From: Marinobacter xestospongiae
GTDB taxonomy: Bacteria; Pseudomonadota; Gammaproteobacteria; Pseudomonadales; Oleiphilaceae
Direction of reading: 5' to 3'
Length of the DNA: 48,985 nucleotides
Assembly: GCF_023156385.1 (NCBI RefSeq)
Contig: NZ_JAKZAK010000035.1
Coordinates: forward strand, 1 to 48,985
Part shown: piece after piece, positions 1 through 8,754 of the stretch
Position numbering within the stretch: position 1 is the stretch's first letter
Layout of the letters: each line of letters starts with the position of its first letter
Notes under the pieces: model-generated
Database searches by the model: none
What the model was told of the DNA's origin: nothing
The model's input: only the letters and a program-made list of their open reading frames with translations
Made by a program: the position numbers and the translations under genes

Positions 1-70
1 GAATGAGGGTACCGGCAGCGACCCTCCTTCCTCCACCTCGTTATCTCAAAGTGCTGCGGTTATTGTCTGA

Positions 71-751
71 CATCAGGACGAGACAGTCACCAATGTCACT
101 TCCAGCAATGAAAACCTAAACTTTGCCCAGGGGGTGACCATTGGCTCGGTGCTGAATACCGACGAAAACAGCCACGTAGAGCCCATTAACCACAATTCGA
201 GATCGGGCTTCATGAGGTTCCTGAGTGCGCCGAGTGTTCAGGGAGAGAGCTTTATCGCCAGGCTCGCCTCATTCATCGCCTTAATGATGAAGGAGCCCCG
301 ACAACATTTCCGGGTGTTGTTTGCCAGAAATTGGGGCAAACGGACGATCATGCTGCTGTTTATGCAGCACTTGGACAGCACCCTCAAACTGAAGCGCGGC
401 TTTGGCGGTGTCCTCCAGAGCTCGGAAGGTGATGGCCCCGTTCCCTCACGCACAATCCCGGAATCGCAGGCAGTCACCCGGGAAGTGGAGCAACTGGTCG
501 ATGGAAAGGCAACCACCGGTATAACGGAGGCCTTGTTCGGCACTCCGTCGACCGCCCACATACTGGGAGGGGCGGTGATGGGCGCCACTGTTCAAGAAGG
601 GGTGATCAACGATAAATGCGAGGTCTATGGTTACCGCAATATGTGGGTGTGTGACGGGTCTGCGGTGTCTGCCAATCCCGGGGTTAATCCGTCTTTGAGC
701 ATTACCGCGATATCCGAATGGGCGATGAGCCACATTCCCCACCGGAACTGA
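71..751 (+). pseudogene. C-terminal remnant of a GMC (cholesterol-oxidase-like) oxidoreductase
   Basis: The translated reading frame has the C-terminal hallmarks of GMC flavoprotein oxidoreductases of the cholesterol oxidase group: a THxEP-like segment (SHVEPINH) near the front, GTPSTAHILGGAVMG in the middle, and DGSAVSANPGVNPSLSITA near the end, where the family contacts FAD and substrate. The N-terminal FAD-binding half is not present in this frame, because an in-frame TGA lies at 68-70 and the preceding 22 codons show nothing I recognise. An internal start (ATG near 134 would need a non-ATG codon; GTG at 136 is out of family context) would leave about 205 residues without the Rossmann fold. 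I therefore read it as a broken gene whose 5' part lies outside the window or is lost. The alternative, a sequencing error at the TGA, cannot be excluded. Confidence 0.7.
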
Positions 752-830
752 CCTACTCCCCAAGGCAACCGGTGTCCTAATTCAACATTATTGGAGCTTT
801 ATTGCCGATGCCATAGAGCGAAAGCGAAAG

Positions 831-856
831 TTTAGGACTTTCTGTGGTCGTCTACC
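831..856 (+). repeat. 26-bp repeat, copy A (TTTAGnACTTTCTnTGG core)
   Basis: This stretch matches 43884-43909 at 24 of 26 positions, in the same orientation. Two shorter relatives lie at 43769-43787 and 43829-43847. Here it sits between the broken GMC gene and the first RND operon; the other copy sits exactly at the truncated edge of a decayed MFS gene. Both locations are therefore rearrangement borders. It is not a CRISPR repeat, and no transposase is adjacent. Confidence 0.6.
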
Positions 857-961
857 GGGCTCGCTCCTCGAACATCGTCGCTTGCTCCAGATCATCCAGA
901 ACAAGCAGCGATGTGGGCAGAGATGTTTTTCGAATCCCGATTGCGGATTAAGAAATCCAGA

Positions 962-3900
962 TTAAGGATGGTATGAAATTCTCATCAGTGTGCAATACAC
1001 CACTGGCAGAACTACGAGCGTCAAAATGGTTGCAATGCCCAGGCCGAACACAATAACCACCGCCATACTTGCGAAAAAGGCATCACTGAACAGAGGAATC
1101 ATCCCCAACATGGTAGTTACGGCCGCCATGAGTACAGGTCGGACCCGGCTCACCGCTGCCTCAACCACCGCAGTGAATGCATCATCCTGCCGTTCTACCT
1201 GAATCTTGATCTCCTCAACCAGCACAATGGCATTCTTCAATACCATACCGATCAGACTCAGAGTCCCTAGCAGCGCCATGAATGTGAAGGGTGCGCCGAG
1301 CAATACCAGTCCACCAATGATTCCAATCATCATGAGAGGAACAATCATCCAGATAGACAGAGCCTGTCGGAAGCTGCCGAACAACAGCATTGAGATAATG
1401 AACATGCCCAGCAGCCCCAGAGGCAGCGAGGAAAAAAGCGAGGTCTGAGCCTCGGTTGAGGTCTCGTGTTCCCCACCCCACTCAATGGAATAGCTGTGGG
1501 GAAGCTCCAGCGCGTCGACCTGCGGGCGGATCCTTTCCAGTACACTCGCCGCTGTCTCTCCCGACAAAGGCATGGGTTCGGCATAAACCGCCAACATCCG
1601 CTCCCGGTTTCTGCGTTTTATCAACGGATCCCGCAGTTCCGTATTGATGGCATTGATGACGTTGCCCGCGCTGACATAGCGGCTCTGCTCTTCACTCCAT
1701 ACATTGATCGACGTGAGGTTTTCGATATCAAATCGCTGCTCCTCTCTTGACCGCATAATGATCGGGATGAGGTCGCTCCCCTCACGGTACACGCCAACCC
1801 GCTGCCCCTGATTGTTCAGCAATAACGCCTGGTGCAGTGACTCGCGAGATACGCCAAGGCGCCTTGCCTGTTCTTCAAGGAACTCCGGTACGATCACGGC
1901 TTCCCTATTGGCCCAGGACAATCGCACGCTGTCGGCCAGAGGTTCACTTTCAAAAACCGCCTGTACGCGCGCACCGATTTTCCGGAGTTCTTCAGGATCT
2001 TCTCCAAAGATACGAGCTTCGAGACTGGCTTTCGCTGAGGGCCCCACCTGTAATGCCTGCACTTTGTACTGCACGTTCGGGAAGTTTGCGCGCAGTTGCT
2101 GAATGACTTCCTCCATACGAGCCTCTCTCGACGCCTTGTCCCGGGTCTCTACGATTAACTGGCCAAAGCTGGCGTATCGCTGCTCCGGTGAATACGTCAA
2201 CGTAAAACGCTGGGCTCCACCGCCGGTGACACTGGTGACCTGAACGACCTGTTCCATGTCATTCACGCGCGATTCCAGCCGCTTGACGGTCTCTTCGGTT
2301 TGCAAGATGTCGGTGCCTTCCGGCAACCACAGATCAACAAAAAAAAGTGGCGTTGTGGCGTTCGGGAAGAAAGCATTCTTCACCTGTCCCGAGAACGATA
2401 GAACCCCAGCAAGTAGCGCGATAGCGAGCGTGATTGTCACGAAGCGATAATGAATTGCGTAGGTCAGCAGGCGGCGGAAGATGACGAAGACAATGCCCTT
2501 ATAAGGATCGTTATCGGATGACTGATCGACATTCTCTAGCTTGTCGGGATAGAACATATCAAAGAAAAACGGGGTCAGAGTCAGTGCCGTCAGCCAACTC
2601 AGGAAAAGCGAGTAGCATAGAACCCAGAACAGGGAGCCGATGAATTCACCGGTAGTGTCTGGTGAGAGGCCGATAGGAGCAAAGGCCGTTATGGCAATCA
2701 CGGTAGCACCGAGCAGTGGGAAGCGATTCTGCGAGACCACTTCTTTGGCTGCCTGCCTTTTGGACTTGCCTTTGGATAGGCCAATCATCATGCCCTCGGT
2801 GACAACGATGGCGTTATCGACCAGCATCCCCAGCGCGATGATCAGCGCACCCAATGAAATTTTCTGGAGCTGAATACCGTGTATTGCCATAAGCACGAAT
2901 GTACCCATGATGGTAACCAGCAGGATCAGCCCCATGAGCAGACCACTTCGCAGCCCCATGAACAACAGTAGAACGATTATGACAATGCCCACCGCCTGAG
3001 CGAGATTCATGAGGAAAGCCGATACTGCCTCCTCGACGACCTCGGGCTGGTTATACACTGTGGTCAGCGTCATTCCGATAGGCTGCTGTTTTTCAAGGTT
3101 TTTCAAAGTATCGCTAAGGCGCTCGCCTACATCAACAACGTTGGTGCCGGCCGCAAATGACACGCCGATGGTCAAAGCTGGCAATCCATCGGAATGGTAG
3201 AGCAAGGCGGGTGAGTCGTTGGTCACCCTGCGAACTTCGGCCAGATCGCTGAGCCGGATAATACCCGAATCAGCGCTTCCAACCGCCAGTTGCTCAAGGG
3301 CGTCAACGGAATCAAGCTGACCGGTTGGCTGAACTGATAACGACAGCCCTTCACTGCGCAGGTGGCCCGCGTTGCCCACCGTATTCTGGGCATTCAGAAG
3401 GCTGGCCAGGTACTCTGGCGAGATTTCAAGAGCACGCATACGGTCGCGGTCCAGTGACACGATCATCTGCTCGTCAACACGGCCACCGATGCTGACTTTT
3501 GCAACGCCCTCCAGCAATCGCAGTTCTCGCTGAATGAGGTCTGCATGGTCACCAAGATCTTTTAGTGAGTAGCCGTCACCACGCAACGTGAGCAGCAGGC
3601 CGAAGACATCGCCAAAGTCATCGTTTACGATAGATGTATTCACGCCTGGAGGCAGACCAGCCTGGGCATCGTTAATTTTTCGCCGAAGGATATCCCAATA
3701 CTGGTCTAACTCCCCTTCTCTGACCGTCTTCTTGAGTTGGACAGTAATCTGCGACAAGCCGTCCGAGTTCACCGAGGTAATGTCATCGATTCCGGGCATC
3801 TGCTGGATCGCTTTTTCCAGAGGCAGCGTGACCTCTTCCTCGACTTCAAGAGGCGTTGCCCCGGGATATTGGGTGGTCACCAAAGCGGAACGTAACGTGA

Positions 3901-4012
3901 ACTCGGGGAATTCAAGCTGGCCAAGCCCCAGAAACGCGAACATGCCCCCAACCCCAAGTAACAGCGTGACCATCCAGCTGATGGACTTCCGGTCAAGAAA
4001 ATAATCGACCAT
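962..4012 (-). CDS. RND multidrug efflux permease (inner membrane, HAE-type)
   Basis: This is a proton-driven RND permease of about 1016 residues, the usual size for the AcrB superfamily. It has an N-terminal membrane segment just after the start, a large periplasmic loop (YPGATPLEVEEEVTLPLE), a bundle of membrane helices around residues 335-480, a second periplasmic loop and a C-terminal helix bundle. The TM4 proton-relay motif reads LGMLVDNAIVV, so the first Asp of the AcrB Asp-Asp pair is kept and the second is Asn; the TM10 Lys is kept (MVLKNAIVLVEE). I chose ATG at 4012, one base after the adaptor stop; a GTG at 4024 overlapping the adaptor is the alternative. It is the last gene of tetR-adaptor-permease. 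No outer-membrane channel is encoded here, so it presumably borrows one, perhaps from the pump at 18.7-24.5 kb (inference). Confidence 0.93.
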   Translation of the reverse strand: MVDYFLDRKSISWMVTLLLGVGGMFAFLGLGQLEFPEFTLRSALVTTQYPGATPLEVEEEVTLPLEKAIQQMPGIDDITSVNSDGLSQITVQLKKTVREGELDQYWDILRRKINDAQAGLPPGVNTSIVNDDFGDVFGLLLTLRGDGYSLKDLGDHADLIQRELRLLEGVAKVSIGGRVDEQMIVSLDRDRMRALEISPEYLASLLNAQNTVGNAGHLRSEGLSLSVQPTGQLDSVDALEQLAVGSADSGIIRLSDLAEVRRVTNDSPALLYHSDGLPALTIGVSFAAGTNVVDVGERLSDTLKNLEKQQPIGMTLTTVYNQPEVVEEAVSAFLMNLAQAVGIVIIVLLLFMGLRSGLLMGLILLVTIMGTFVLMAIHGIQLQKISLGALIIALGMLVDNAIVVTEGMMIGLSKGKSKRQAAKEVVSQNRFPLLGATVIAITAFAPIGLSPDTTGEFIGSLFWVLCYSLFLSWLTALTLTPFFFDMFYPDKLENVDQSSDNDPYKGIVFVIFRRLLTYAIHYRFVTITLAIALLAGVLSFSGQVKNAFFPNATTPLFFVDLWLPEGTDILQTEETVKRLESRVNDMEQVVQVTSVTGGGAQRFTLTYSPEQRYASFGQLIVETRDKASREARMEEVIQQLRANFPNVQYKVQALQVGPSAKASLEARIFGEDPEELRKIGARVQAVFESEPLADSVRLSWANREAVIVPEFLEEQARRLGVSRESLHQALLLNNQGQRVGVYREGSDLIPIIMRSREEQRFDIENLTSINVWSEEQSRYVSAGNVINAINTELRDPLIKRRNRERMLAVYAEPMPLSGETAASVLERIRPQVDALELPHSYSIEWGGEHETSTEAQTSLFSSLPLGLLGMFIISMLLFGSFRQALSIWMIVPLMMIGIIGGLVLLGAPFTFMALLGTLSLIGMVLKNAIVLVEEIKIQVERQDDAFTAVVEAAVSRVRPVLMAAVTTMLGMIPLFSDAFFASMAVVIVFGLGIATILTLVVLPVVYCTLMRISYHP

Positions 4013-4013
4013 C

Positions 4014-5168
4014 TCAGAGCCCACCCTCTTTTTCCCAGGGACGGACCGAACGATCCCTGTTCATCCGGTGAGCGCCGGCAACCACGATTCTGTCGCCCGG
4101 GCTGAGCTCTCCCCGAACAAGCACGCCATCGTTCATTTTTTTGCCCGGTTCGACATCGACTGGCTCGACGCTACCCGTGTTATCGCCTTCGTCACCGTCC
4201 GCAGCAGCCACGTATCGCCAAACCACGCTGGTTCCAGGTTGGGTGTCAGGCGTTACCAGCGCCGCAGATGGTATCAGCCAGGACGGAGCGCTCTCTCCAG
4301 CCAATGCGCCGTAATCAAGCAGAACGGTCGCGCTCATGCCCGAAAGCACGGTAATGTCCTCGGGTTCAGGAAGAGTTACGGTGACTTCGTAACTGAGCGA
4401 CCCCTGAGAGGCATTGCTATCATGCTCTTTGTAACTAGCGGCGTAGCGTTTGTCTGGAACCTCTGGGAACTGGACCCAGGCGATGGTGGTGCCATTAGCA
4501 CGAACGTTCCTGGATTTCTGAGGCTGAAGGCGGCGGACCTGTTGCTCCGGCATCTGGAACGAGACGTCAATGGAGCCGGGCCGCTGCAATTCGGCAATGG
4601 CCTGCTGGGCTGATACAACCTGAAAAACATCCACCGGTACCCGCGAAATGACGCCATCAAACGGTGCCTTGAGAATGGTATAGGAAAGTTGGTCTTGAGC
4701 GCTGGCCAATTGCGCCCTGGCAGAAAGGTACTCGGCTTCGGCCTCATCGAAGCGGGCCCGACTGATGGCCTGTCGCTCCAGTGATATGCGCATTCGCTCA
4801 AAGGTGGCCTGTGCCAGATTGAAATTTGACCGGGCGTTCTCCAGGCTGGTTCTTGCGTCCCGATCGTCCAGACGGGCAACAACCTCCCCTTTCTCTACAG
4901 TGTCGCCTGCTTTAACGGCCAGCTCTGTCAGCTCTCCCCCCACTCGGAAAGAGAGTTCTGAATGGTCAGACGCCGAGACTCTGCCCGGATACTGCTTGAG
5001 CGTTCCTGACTGCGCCTGCTCTAGTGTCATGAGCTTAACTGGGTAGACGGTTTGCTGGGTCAGAGGGGGCGTCTCCGCCGAACACCCCATCACCAGGAGG
5101 CTCAAAAGCATCGCAATCACTTCCCGTCCGCTCAAAGGCGCGGCTGTCTTGAATATTTTTAGTTTCAT
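4014..5168 (-). CDS. RND periplasmic adaptor (membrane fusion protein), probable lipoprotein
   Basis: The product (384 residues) is a HlyD/AcrA-type adaptor that bridges the permease and an outer-membrane channel. Visible parts are a signal sequence ending in LLVMGC with the candidate lipidated Cys at residue 29 (Met at -2 makes the lipobox slightly atypical), the first lipoyl half-motif (GGELTELAVKAGDTVEKGEVVARLDD), a coiled-coil hairpin rich in Ala, Glu and Arg, the second lipoyl half (LKAPFDGVISR), and C-terminal beta-barrel and membrane-proximal domains. It starts 21 bases after the tetR stop and ends one base before the permease ATG, so the three genes are surely co-transcribed. The substrate cannot be read from the sequence. 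Confidence 0.92.
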   Translation of the reverse strand: MKLKIFKTAAPLSGREVIAMLLSLLVMGCSAETPPLTQQTVYPVKLMTLEQAQSGTLKQYPGRVSASDHSELSFRVGGELTELAVKAGDTVEKGEVVARLDDRDARTSLENARSNFNLAQATFERMRISLERQAISRARFDEAEAEYLSARAQLASAQDQLSYTILKAPFDGVISRVPVDVFQVVSAQQAIAELQRPGSIDVSFQMPEQQVRRLQPQKSRNVRANGTTIAWVQFPEVPDKRYAASYKEHDSNASQGSLSYEVTVTLPEPEDITVLSGMSATVLLDYGALAGESAPSWLIPSAALVTPDTQPGTSVVWRYVAAADGDEGDNTGSVEPVDVEPGKKMNDGVLVRGELSPGDRIVVAGAHRMNRDRSVRPWEKEGGL

Positions 5169-5189
5169 AACCCGTAACTCTCTAAAAAA

Positions 5190-5786
5190 TCAGGTATTAC
5201 GACGATCGGCAACCGCATCCCACGCCATATTGAAGGCTAATTCGATATGGTCATCGGTCCCCTCAAACGATCCTTGCAGGCACCGTTGAACGAGATGGTA
5301 GATAGGGCGGAACATAAAAGTTTCTAGAAGAGGAAAAGGCACCGGTTTAATCAACCCGGATTGCCTCCCCTGGTCAACTGCCTTCAAAAGCGTTGCGGCT
5401 CGTGTTTCGTTTCGCGCCTGAATCTCGGGAGTCATCCGGGCAGAATGCGTGAACGACTCGTGATAGCGGAATAGTTCCGGACGCTCAAGGCCGAGCCGGA
5501 ACAGTGTGTGCCACTGGCGCCTCAGTCCCTCACGCAAATCCTTCCCGAGAGAAAAACTGTCCAGGGCGGCATCAATGACCTGATCGCTGACGTAATAAAA
5601 TGTCGCCAATAAAAGCTGTTCTTTATCTTCGTAATAGATGTACAGCGTGGCTGGTGACAAACCCGCAGCCTTGGCTATCTTGCCAACCGAGGTTGCTGAA
5701 AAACCGTGATCTGCTACTTCCCTCACGGTAGCTTCCAGGAAGGCTATTCGTTTCGAGTCGTCTCTTTGCCGCATTCGCTTGCTCAA
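5190..5786 (-). CDS. TetR-family repressor of the adjacent RND operon
   Basis: This 198-residue protein has a TetR N-terminal helix-turn-helix at about residues 12-55 (ATVREVADHGFSATSVGKIA, then AGLSPATLYIYYEDKEQLL), followed by an all-helical ligand-binding and dimer domain without recognisable detail. It is the first gene of the tetR-adaptor-permease transcript, and a 26-bp dyad lies 21 bases upstream of its start, so it probably represses itself and the pump until a pump substrate releases it. The length is normal for the family. The direction, spacing and operator make the role as local repressor likely; the inducer is unknown. Confidence 0.9.
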   Translation of the reverse strand: MSKRMRQRDDSKRIAFLEATVREVADHGFSATSVGKIAKAAGLSPATLYIYYEDKEQLLLATFYYVSDQVIDAALDSFSLGKDLREGLRRQWHTLFRLGLERPELFRYHESFTHSARMTPEIQARNETRAATLLKAVDQGRQSGLIKPVPFPLLETFMFRPIYHLVQRCLQGSFEGTDDHIELAFNMAWDAVADRRNT

Positions 5787-5806
5787 CGCATCAATACTGT
5801 ACCCCT

Positions 5807-5832
5807 AAAATAAATGAACATTCACTTATTTT
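5807..5832. promoter_or_regulatory. Candidate TetR operator, 26-bp dyad
   Basis: The 12-base arms AAAATAAxTGAA and TTCAxTTATTTT are complementary except for one position per arm (A/G and C/T) around a central CA. The dyad lies just upstream of the tetR start on the leftward strand, where an operator overlapping the promoter would be expected. Binding is inferred from symmetry and position. Confidence 0.7.
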
Positions 5833-5840
5833 CAAACCAA

Positions 5841-5870
5841 AAATATAGGCGCATACCGAAGCAGGCGCCC
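5841..5870 (-). terminator. Possible terminator of the thioesterase gene
   Basis: Read leftward, GGCGC and GCGCC arms (5 bp) enclose a 12-base loop and are followed by TATATTTTT. The stem is short, so this is a weak call. It lies about 20 bases past the thioesterase stop and before the tetR operator. Confidence 0.35.
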
Positions 5871-5888
5871 CCCTCCAGTGCGCCGGGT

Positions 5889-6671
5889 TCAGGCAAAAAT
5901 CAGGTTGGTCTGCAGGCTCTTTGCAACCAGCCGACCATCCGGCGTCCAGATATCTGCGGTTGAAGAGCTGACTCCATCTGAACCGAAGTTGACCTTGGCC
6001 AGGTACCCCAAGTGTTCATCGTTAGGGACACTATCAACCTGGTCCGTAAAATGGATAGACCAGCTAACAGTTGAGACTGGCTTGAACCCTGTATAAAACG
6101 GAGCTGCCGTCGGAGGCCATGCATCGATCAAAGCCACGAGATGGGCCTCTGTAATCTTTTCTGGCGATTTGAGAAAACGCATCCAACCCCCAAGCTCCGG
6201 GACATTGTGCCCCTGGAAAGGCACGCCCTCGGTCGTCACGAAATTGTCAAAATGACCAACAAAGGCTGGGAGACCGACCCCACTCAACGCAGTTCCTTGA
6301 TTCGGCTGCTTCAGTTTTGGTGGAGTAAATGTCTCAATACGAACATCTGATTCAATCGGCCTGACAAAATCAGCTCTGGCAGTGACCCGTATCTTGTCGT
6401 CCTGAATCAGGCGCACCTCTCTGGAAGTTAGTGTTTTGCCGTGGGAAATATCCTCAGATACGACTTGATAGGGGGTCTCCGCCAGGGTCGGACGAACAAA
6501 CTCCACTTGGAAATGTTTCAGCCGACGGTCCGGTTCAACGCCTTCTGAGGCAACCTGGCAAAGGATGGCACCGGTGATTCCGCCAAATAGTGTTCTCCCC
6601 TGGGCCCACGAGGATTCGACGGGCTCGAAACGCTGCTGCTTTATCTGATTTAGAATCCTGTCGATGTGCAT
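5889..6671 (-). CDS. Acyl-CoA thioesterase family protein (double hot-dog, TesB-like)
   Basis: The protein (260 residues) looks like the thioesterase superfamily with two hot-dog halves: an N-terminal part with GRTLFGGITGAILCQVA, typical of the first half, and a C-terminal part with WSIHFTDQ followed by GYLAKVNFGSDGVSSSTADIW and a closing GRLVAKSLQTNLIF strand. The family hydrolyses acyl-CoA thioesters in the cytoplasm; the acyl chain handled is unknown. I start it at ATG 6671, which has AAGGAG a few bases upstream. The longer start at 6708-6710 lies inside the palindromic operator and has no ribosome binding site. It diverges neither from nor overlaps marR; it follows marR on the same strand, with its own operator at 6703-6716, so MarR probably controls it separately. 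Confidence 0.8.
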   Translation of the reverse strand: MHIDRILNQIKQQRFEPVESSWAQGRTLFGGITGAILCQVASEGVEPDRRLKHFQVEFVRPTLAETPYQVVSEDISHGKTLTSREVRLIQDDKIRVTARADFVRPIESDVRIETFTPPKLKQPNQGTALSGVGLPAFVGHFDNFVTTEGVPFQGHNVPELGGWMRFLKSPEKITEAHLVALIDAWPPTAAPFYTGFKPVSTVSWSIHFTDQVDSVPNDEHLGYLAKVNFGSDGVSSSTADIWTPDGRLVAKSLQTNLIFA

Positions 6672-6702
6672 ACCCACTCCTTCTTCAAATAGCCGGCTAT
6701 TG

Positions 6703-6716
6703 TCTTGCATGCAAGA
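6703..6716. promoter_or_regulatory. Candidate MarR operator, thioesterase side
   Basis: TCTTGCATGCAAGA is a perfect 14-bp palindrome 32 bases before the thioesterase ATG. The same 14 bases form the core of the 20-bp palindrome at 7189-7208 on the other side of marR. Two identical dyads around one MarR gene strongly suggest they are its binding sites. Confidence 0.8.
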
Positions 6717-6751
6717 TATATAATTAAGCTCGTCCCACGTTAACCAGTTTT

Positions 6752-7168
6752 TCAGAGCTGTTTCAGAAATTTTTTGAGAGCAGCAACTTCGTTCTCTGTC
6801 ATGCCGTCCAGGAAAGCCTCGTTTGCAGGTACTACTCGGTCATTTATTTTTTGCCCGAGTTCATTACCCGCTGGAGTCAGGAAAATTCTTGCTACCCGGC
6901 GATCATTTTCATCTTGTCGCCTTTCGATCAGGCCCAGTACTGCTAACCGGTCCAGCACCCCCGTTATGGTGGCGCTATCAAGTTCAACCTGTTCTCCCAG
7001 CTCAGTTGCACGAGCGTCGCCCATCACCCATAAAAGGTTGAGCACGCGGCCCTGCACTGCCGTCAGGCCCAGATCTTCGATGGCTGCCTTGAAGGCGCGT
7101 CCACCACGGCGAGCTGCGCGGGTCAAAAGATGAAAAATGCATTCATTCGGGTGTTTCGATATATCCAT
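6752..7168 (-). CDS. MarR-family transcriptional regulator
   Basis: This 138-residue winged-helix protein has the family pattern: an N-terminal dimerisation helix (IFHLLTRAARRGGRAFKAAI), a helix-turn-helix with GLTAVQGRVLNLLWVMGDARATELGEQV and the recognition segment LDSATITGVLDRL, then the wing ending ERRQDENDRRVARIFLTP. MarR proteins usually repress neighbouring genes and let go on binding phenolic or other small ligands. The start at 7168 lies 20 bases from the 20-bp palindrome it shares with the divergent MFS gene; no strong ribosome binding site precedes it. The downstream thioesterase carries a second copy of the palindrome, so a three-gene local regulon (marR, thioesterase, MFS) is likely. 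Confidence 0.93.
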   Translation of the reverse strand: MDISKHPNECIFHLLTRAARRGGRAFKAAIEDLGLTAVQGRVLNLLWVMGDARATELGEQVELDSATITGVLDRLAVLGLIERRQDENDRRVARIFLTPAGNELGQKINDRVVPANEAFLDGMTENEVAALKKFLKQL

Positions 7169-7188
7169 GGTTTGACAGTAGCGACATT

Positions 7189-7208
7189 TTATCTTGCATG
7201 CAAGATAA
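7189..7208. promoter_or_regulatory. Candidate MarR operator between marR and MFS gene
   Basis: TTATCTTGCATGCAAGATAA is a perfect 20-bp palindrome placed between the divergent marR and MFS genes. It contains the same 14-bp core as 6703-6716. Confidence 0.85.
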
Positions 7209-7297
7209 TGAATGGTAGTATTTCAACTGCCCAGCGAAACGCGCGCTCTTTTAAGTCCCCAAGGTACCCTCGCCGCATCGTCCCACGAAGGCCCCCA

Positions 7298-8569
7298 GTG
7301 CAGACAGCAACAACCAGCAGAGTACAAGATTCCCTGATTAATCCGGTCCTTATTGCCGGCTGCATCATCATTCTGGTGAGCTTTGCAGTAAGGGCTTCCT
7401 TTGGGCTATTCCAGTTACCCATCGCGCTGGAATTTGCCTGGCCGCGGGAATCTTTTTCTCTGGCAATAGCTATCCAGAACCTGTTCTGGGGTATTGGGCA
7501 ACCCATTTTCGGTGCGCTGGCAGAGCGCTTTGGTGACCGAAAGGCAATTTTTGCCGGCGGAATGGTTTATGCGCTGGGCCTCGTGCTATCAGCGTTCGCC
7601 ATTACACCAGGACAGCACCAGCTTCTCGAAGTGCTGGTAGGTTTCGGCATTGCCGGCACGGGTTTCGGTGTCATTCTCGCGGTGGTTGGCCGTGCGGCGC
7701 CTGAGAAACACCGGTCAATGGCGCTGGGGATTGCCACCGCGGCAGGCTCTGCAGGCCAGATCGTAGGGCCACCCGTTGCTCAGATGCTGCTCAGCCAGAT
7801 GCCCTGGCAGTCGGTATTTATCGTGTTTGCCGGCGTCATTCTGGTATCCATGTTCGCGCTTCAGATGATGCGCGCCCCCGAGCGTGTCCAGACTACAGCC
7901 AGTGATGAGCCCATGGGCCTTGTATTAAAGCGGGCTCTGAAAGACCCCACTTTCTGGCTCATTTTCATCGGCTTTTTCTCCTGTGGCTATCAACTTGCCT
8001 TCATCACTGCCCATTTTCCGGCGTTTATCACCGAGATGTGCGGCCCTATCTCACCAGATAGCCTGTTGTACGTGCTCGGAGTGACCTCTGCGTCCGGGCT
8101 TGGTGCCATCTCGATCGCGATCATCGGCTTTTTCAATATCGGGGGCACGCTGTTGGCAGGTTGGCTTGGGCATCGTTTTTCTCGAAAGTACCTGCTGGCG
8201 GTTATTTACCTGCTCCGAACGCTCGTATCAGCGGCATTTATTATCACCCCCATTACGCCGGAGACAGTCGTTCTGTTCTCAGTTGCCATGGGCTCTTTGT
8301 GGCTGGCGACCGTTCCGCTGACATCCGGCCTGGTGGCACACATCTACGGCTTGAGGTACATGGGCACGCTTTACGGCCTGGTCTTTTTCTCCCATCAACT
8401 GGGCGGTTTCCTGGGCGTTTGGCTCGGCGGGGCCATGTACGACATGTACAACGACTACACCATCGTCTGGTGGGTTGGCGTAGGAGTTGGCGCGATATCC
8501 GCCCTGATCCATCTCCCGGTGAAGGAATTTCCATGGGCGCAAAGAGCGCAAAAGGCGCAAGCTGCTTGA
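7298..8569 (+). CDS. MFS transporter (monocarboxylate/oxalate-formate-like group)
   Basis: The protein is about 424 residues with twelve hydrophobic stretches typical of the major facilitator superfamily. The loop 2-3 motif reads GALAERFGDRKAIFAGG, and the second half has the matching GWLGHRFSRKYLL loop. It resembles MFS members with a WPRESFSLA segment after the first helix, seen in the oxalate/formate and monocarboxylate groups; direction and substrate are not clear. I place the start at GTG 7298, which has GAAGG upstream and puts the first helix near residue 15; the long frame that opens at 7130 would overlap marR and add a basic, non-membrane leader. It diverges from marR and shares its operator. 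Confidence 0.87.
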   Translation: MQTATTSRVQDSLINPVLIAGCIIILVSFAVRASFGLFQLPIALEFAWPRESFSLAIAIQNLFWGIGQPIFGALAERFGDRKAIFAGGMVYALGLVLSAFAITPGQHQLLEVLVGFGIAGTGFGVILAVVGRAAPEKHRSMALGIATAAGSAGQIVGPPVAQMLLSQMPWQSVFIVFAGVILVSMFALQMMRAPERVQTTASDEPMGLVLKRALKDPTFWLIFIGFFSCGYQLAFITAHFPAFITEMCGPISPDSLLYVLGVTSASGLGAISIAIIGFFNIGGTLLAGWLGHRFSRKYLLAVIYLLRTLVSAAFIITPITPETVVLFSVAMGSLWLATVPLTSGLVAHIYGLRYMGTLYGLVFFSHQLGGFLGVWLGGAMYDMYNDYTIVWWVGVGVGAISALIHLPVKEFPWAQRAQKAQAA

Positions 8570-8686
8570 TCGCCTAGCCGCCCACCCCCTTTTATTGTTG
8601 CTCGGCGCCTCGTGCGCCGCTCCTATCAACGTGCTGTGCCATTAAGGCCCTGATTAGTCACCGCCCTATTCCACGCATTCAATCTG

Positions 8687-8726
8687 TTGACAAGGCCTCT
8701 TTCCCTTTATTAAATTGAATTCAATT
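8687..8726 (+). promoter_or_regulatory. Promoter with overlapping TetR-type palindrome
   Basis: A perfect TTGACA at 8687-8692 is followed after 17 bases by TTAAAT at 8710-8715. The 14-bp palindrome AATTGAATTCAATT at 8713-8726 overlaps the -10 and the likely start of transcription. This is the standard layout for self-repression by the tetR gene that starts at 8755. Confidence 0.65.
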
Positions 8727-8754
8727 CATTTTTTGATCTTAAGGCAACGGGTAA

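Noticed and set aside
4068..4613. 181-codon open frame opposite the adaptor gene
   Set aside because: It is a mirror of a strongly supported RND adaptor gene and encodes no recognisable protein.
7130..7297. Longer N-terminus for the MFS transporter
   Set aside because: It would overlap marR, run through the palindromic operator and add a basic leader that is not found in MFS proteins; GTG 7298 fits better.
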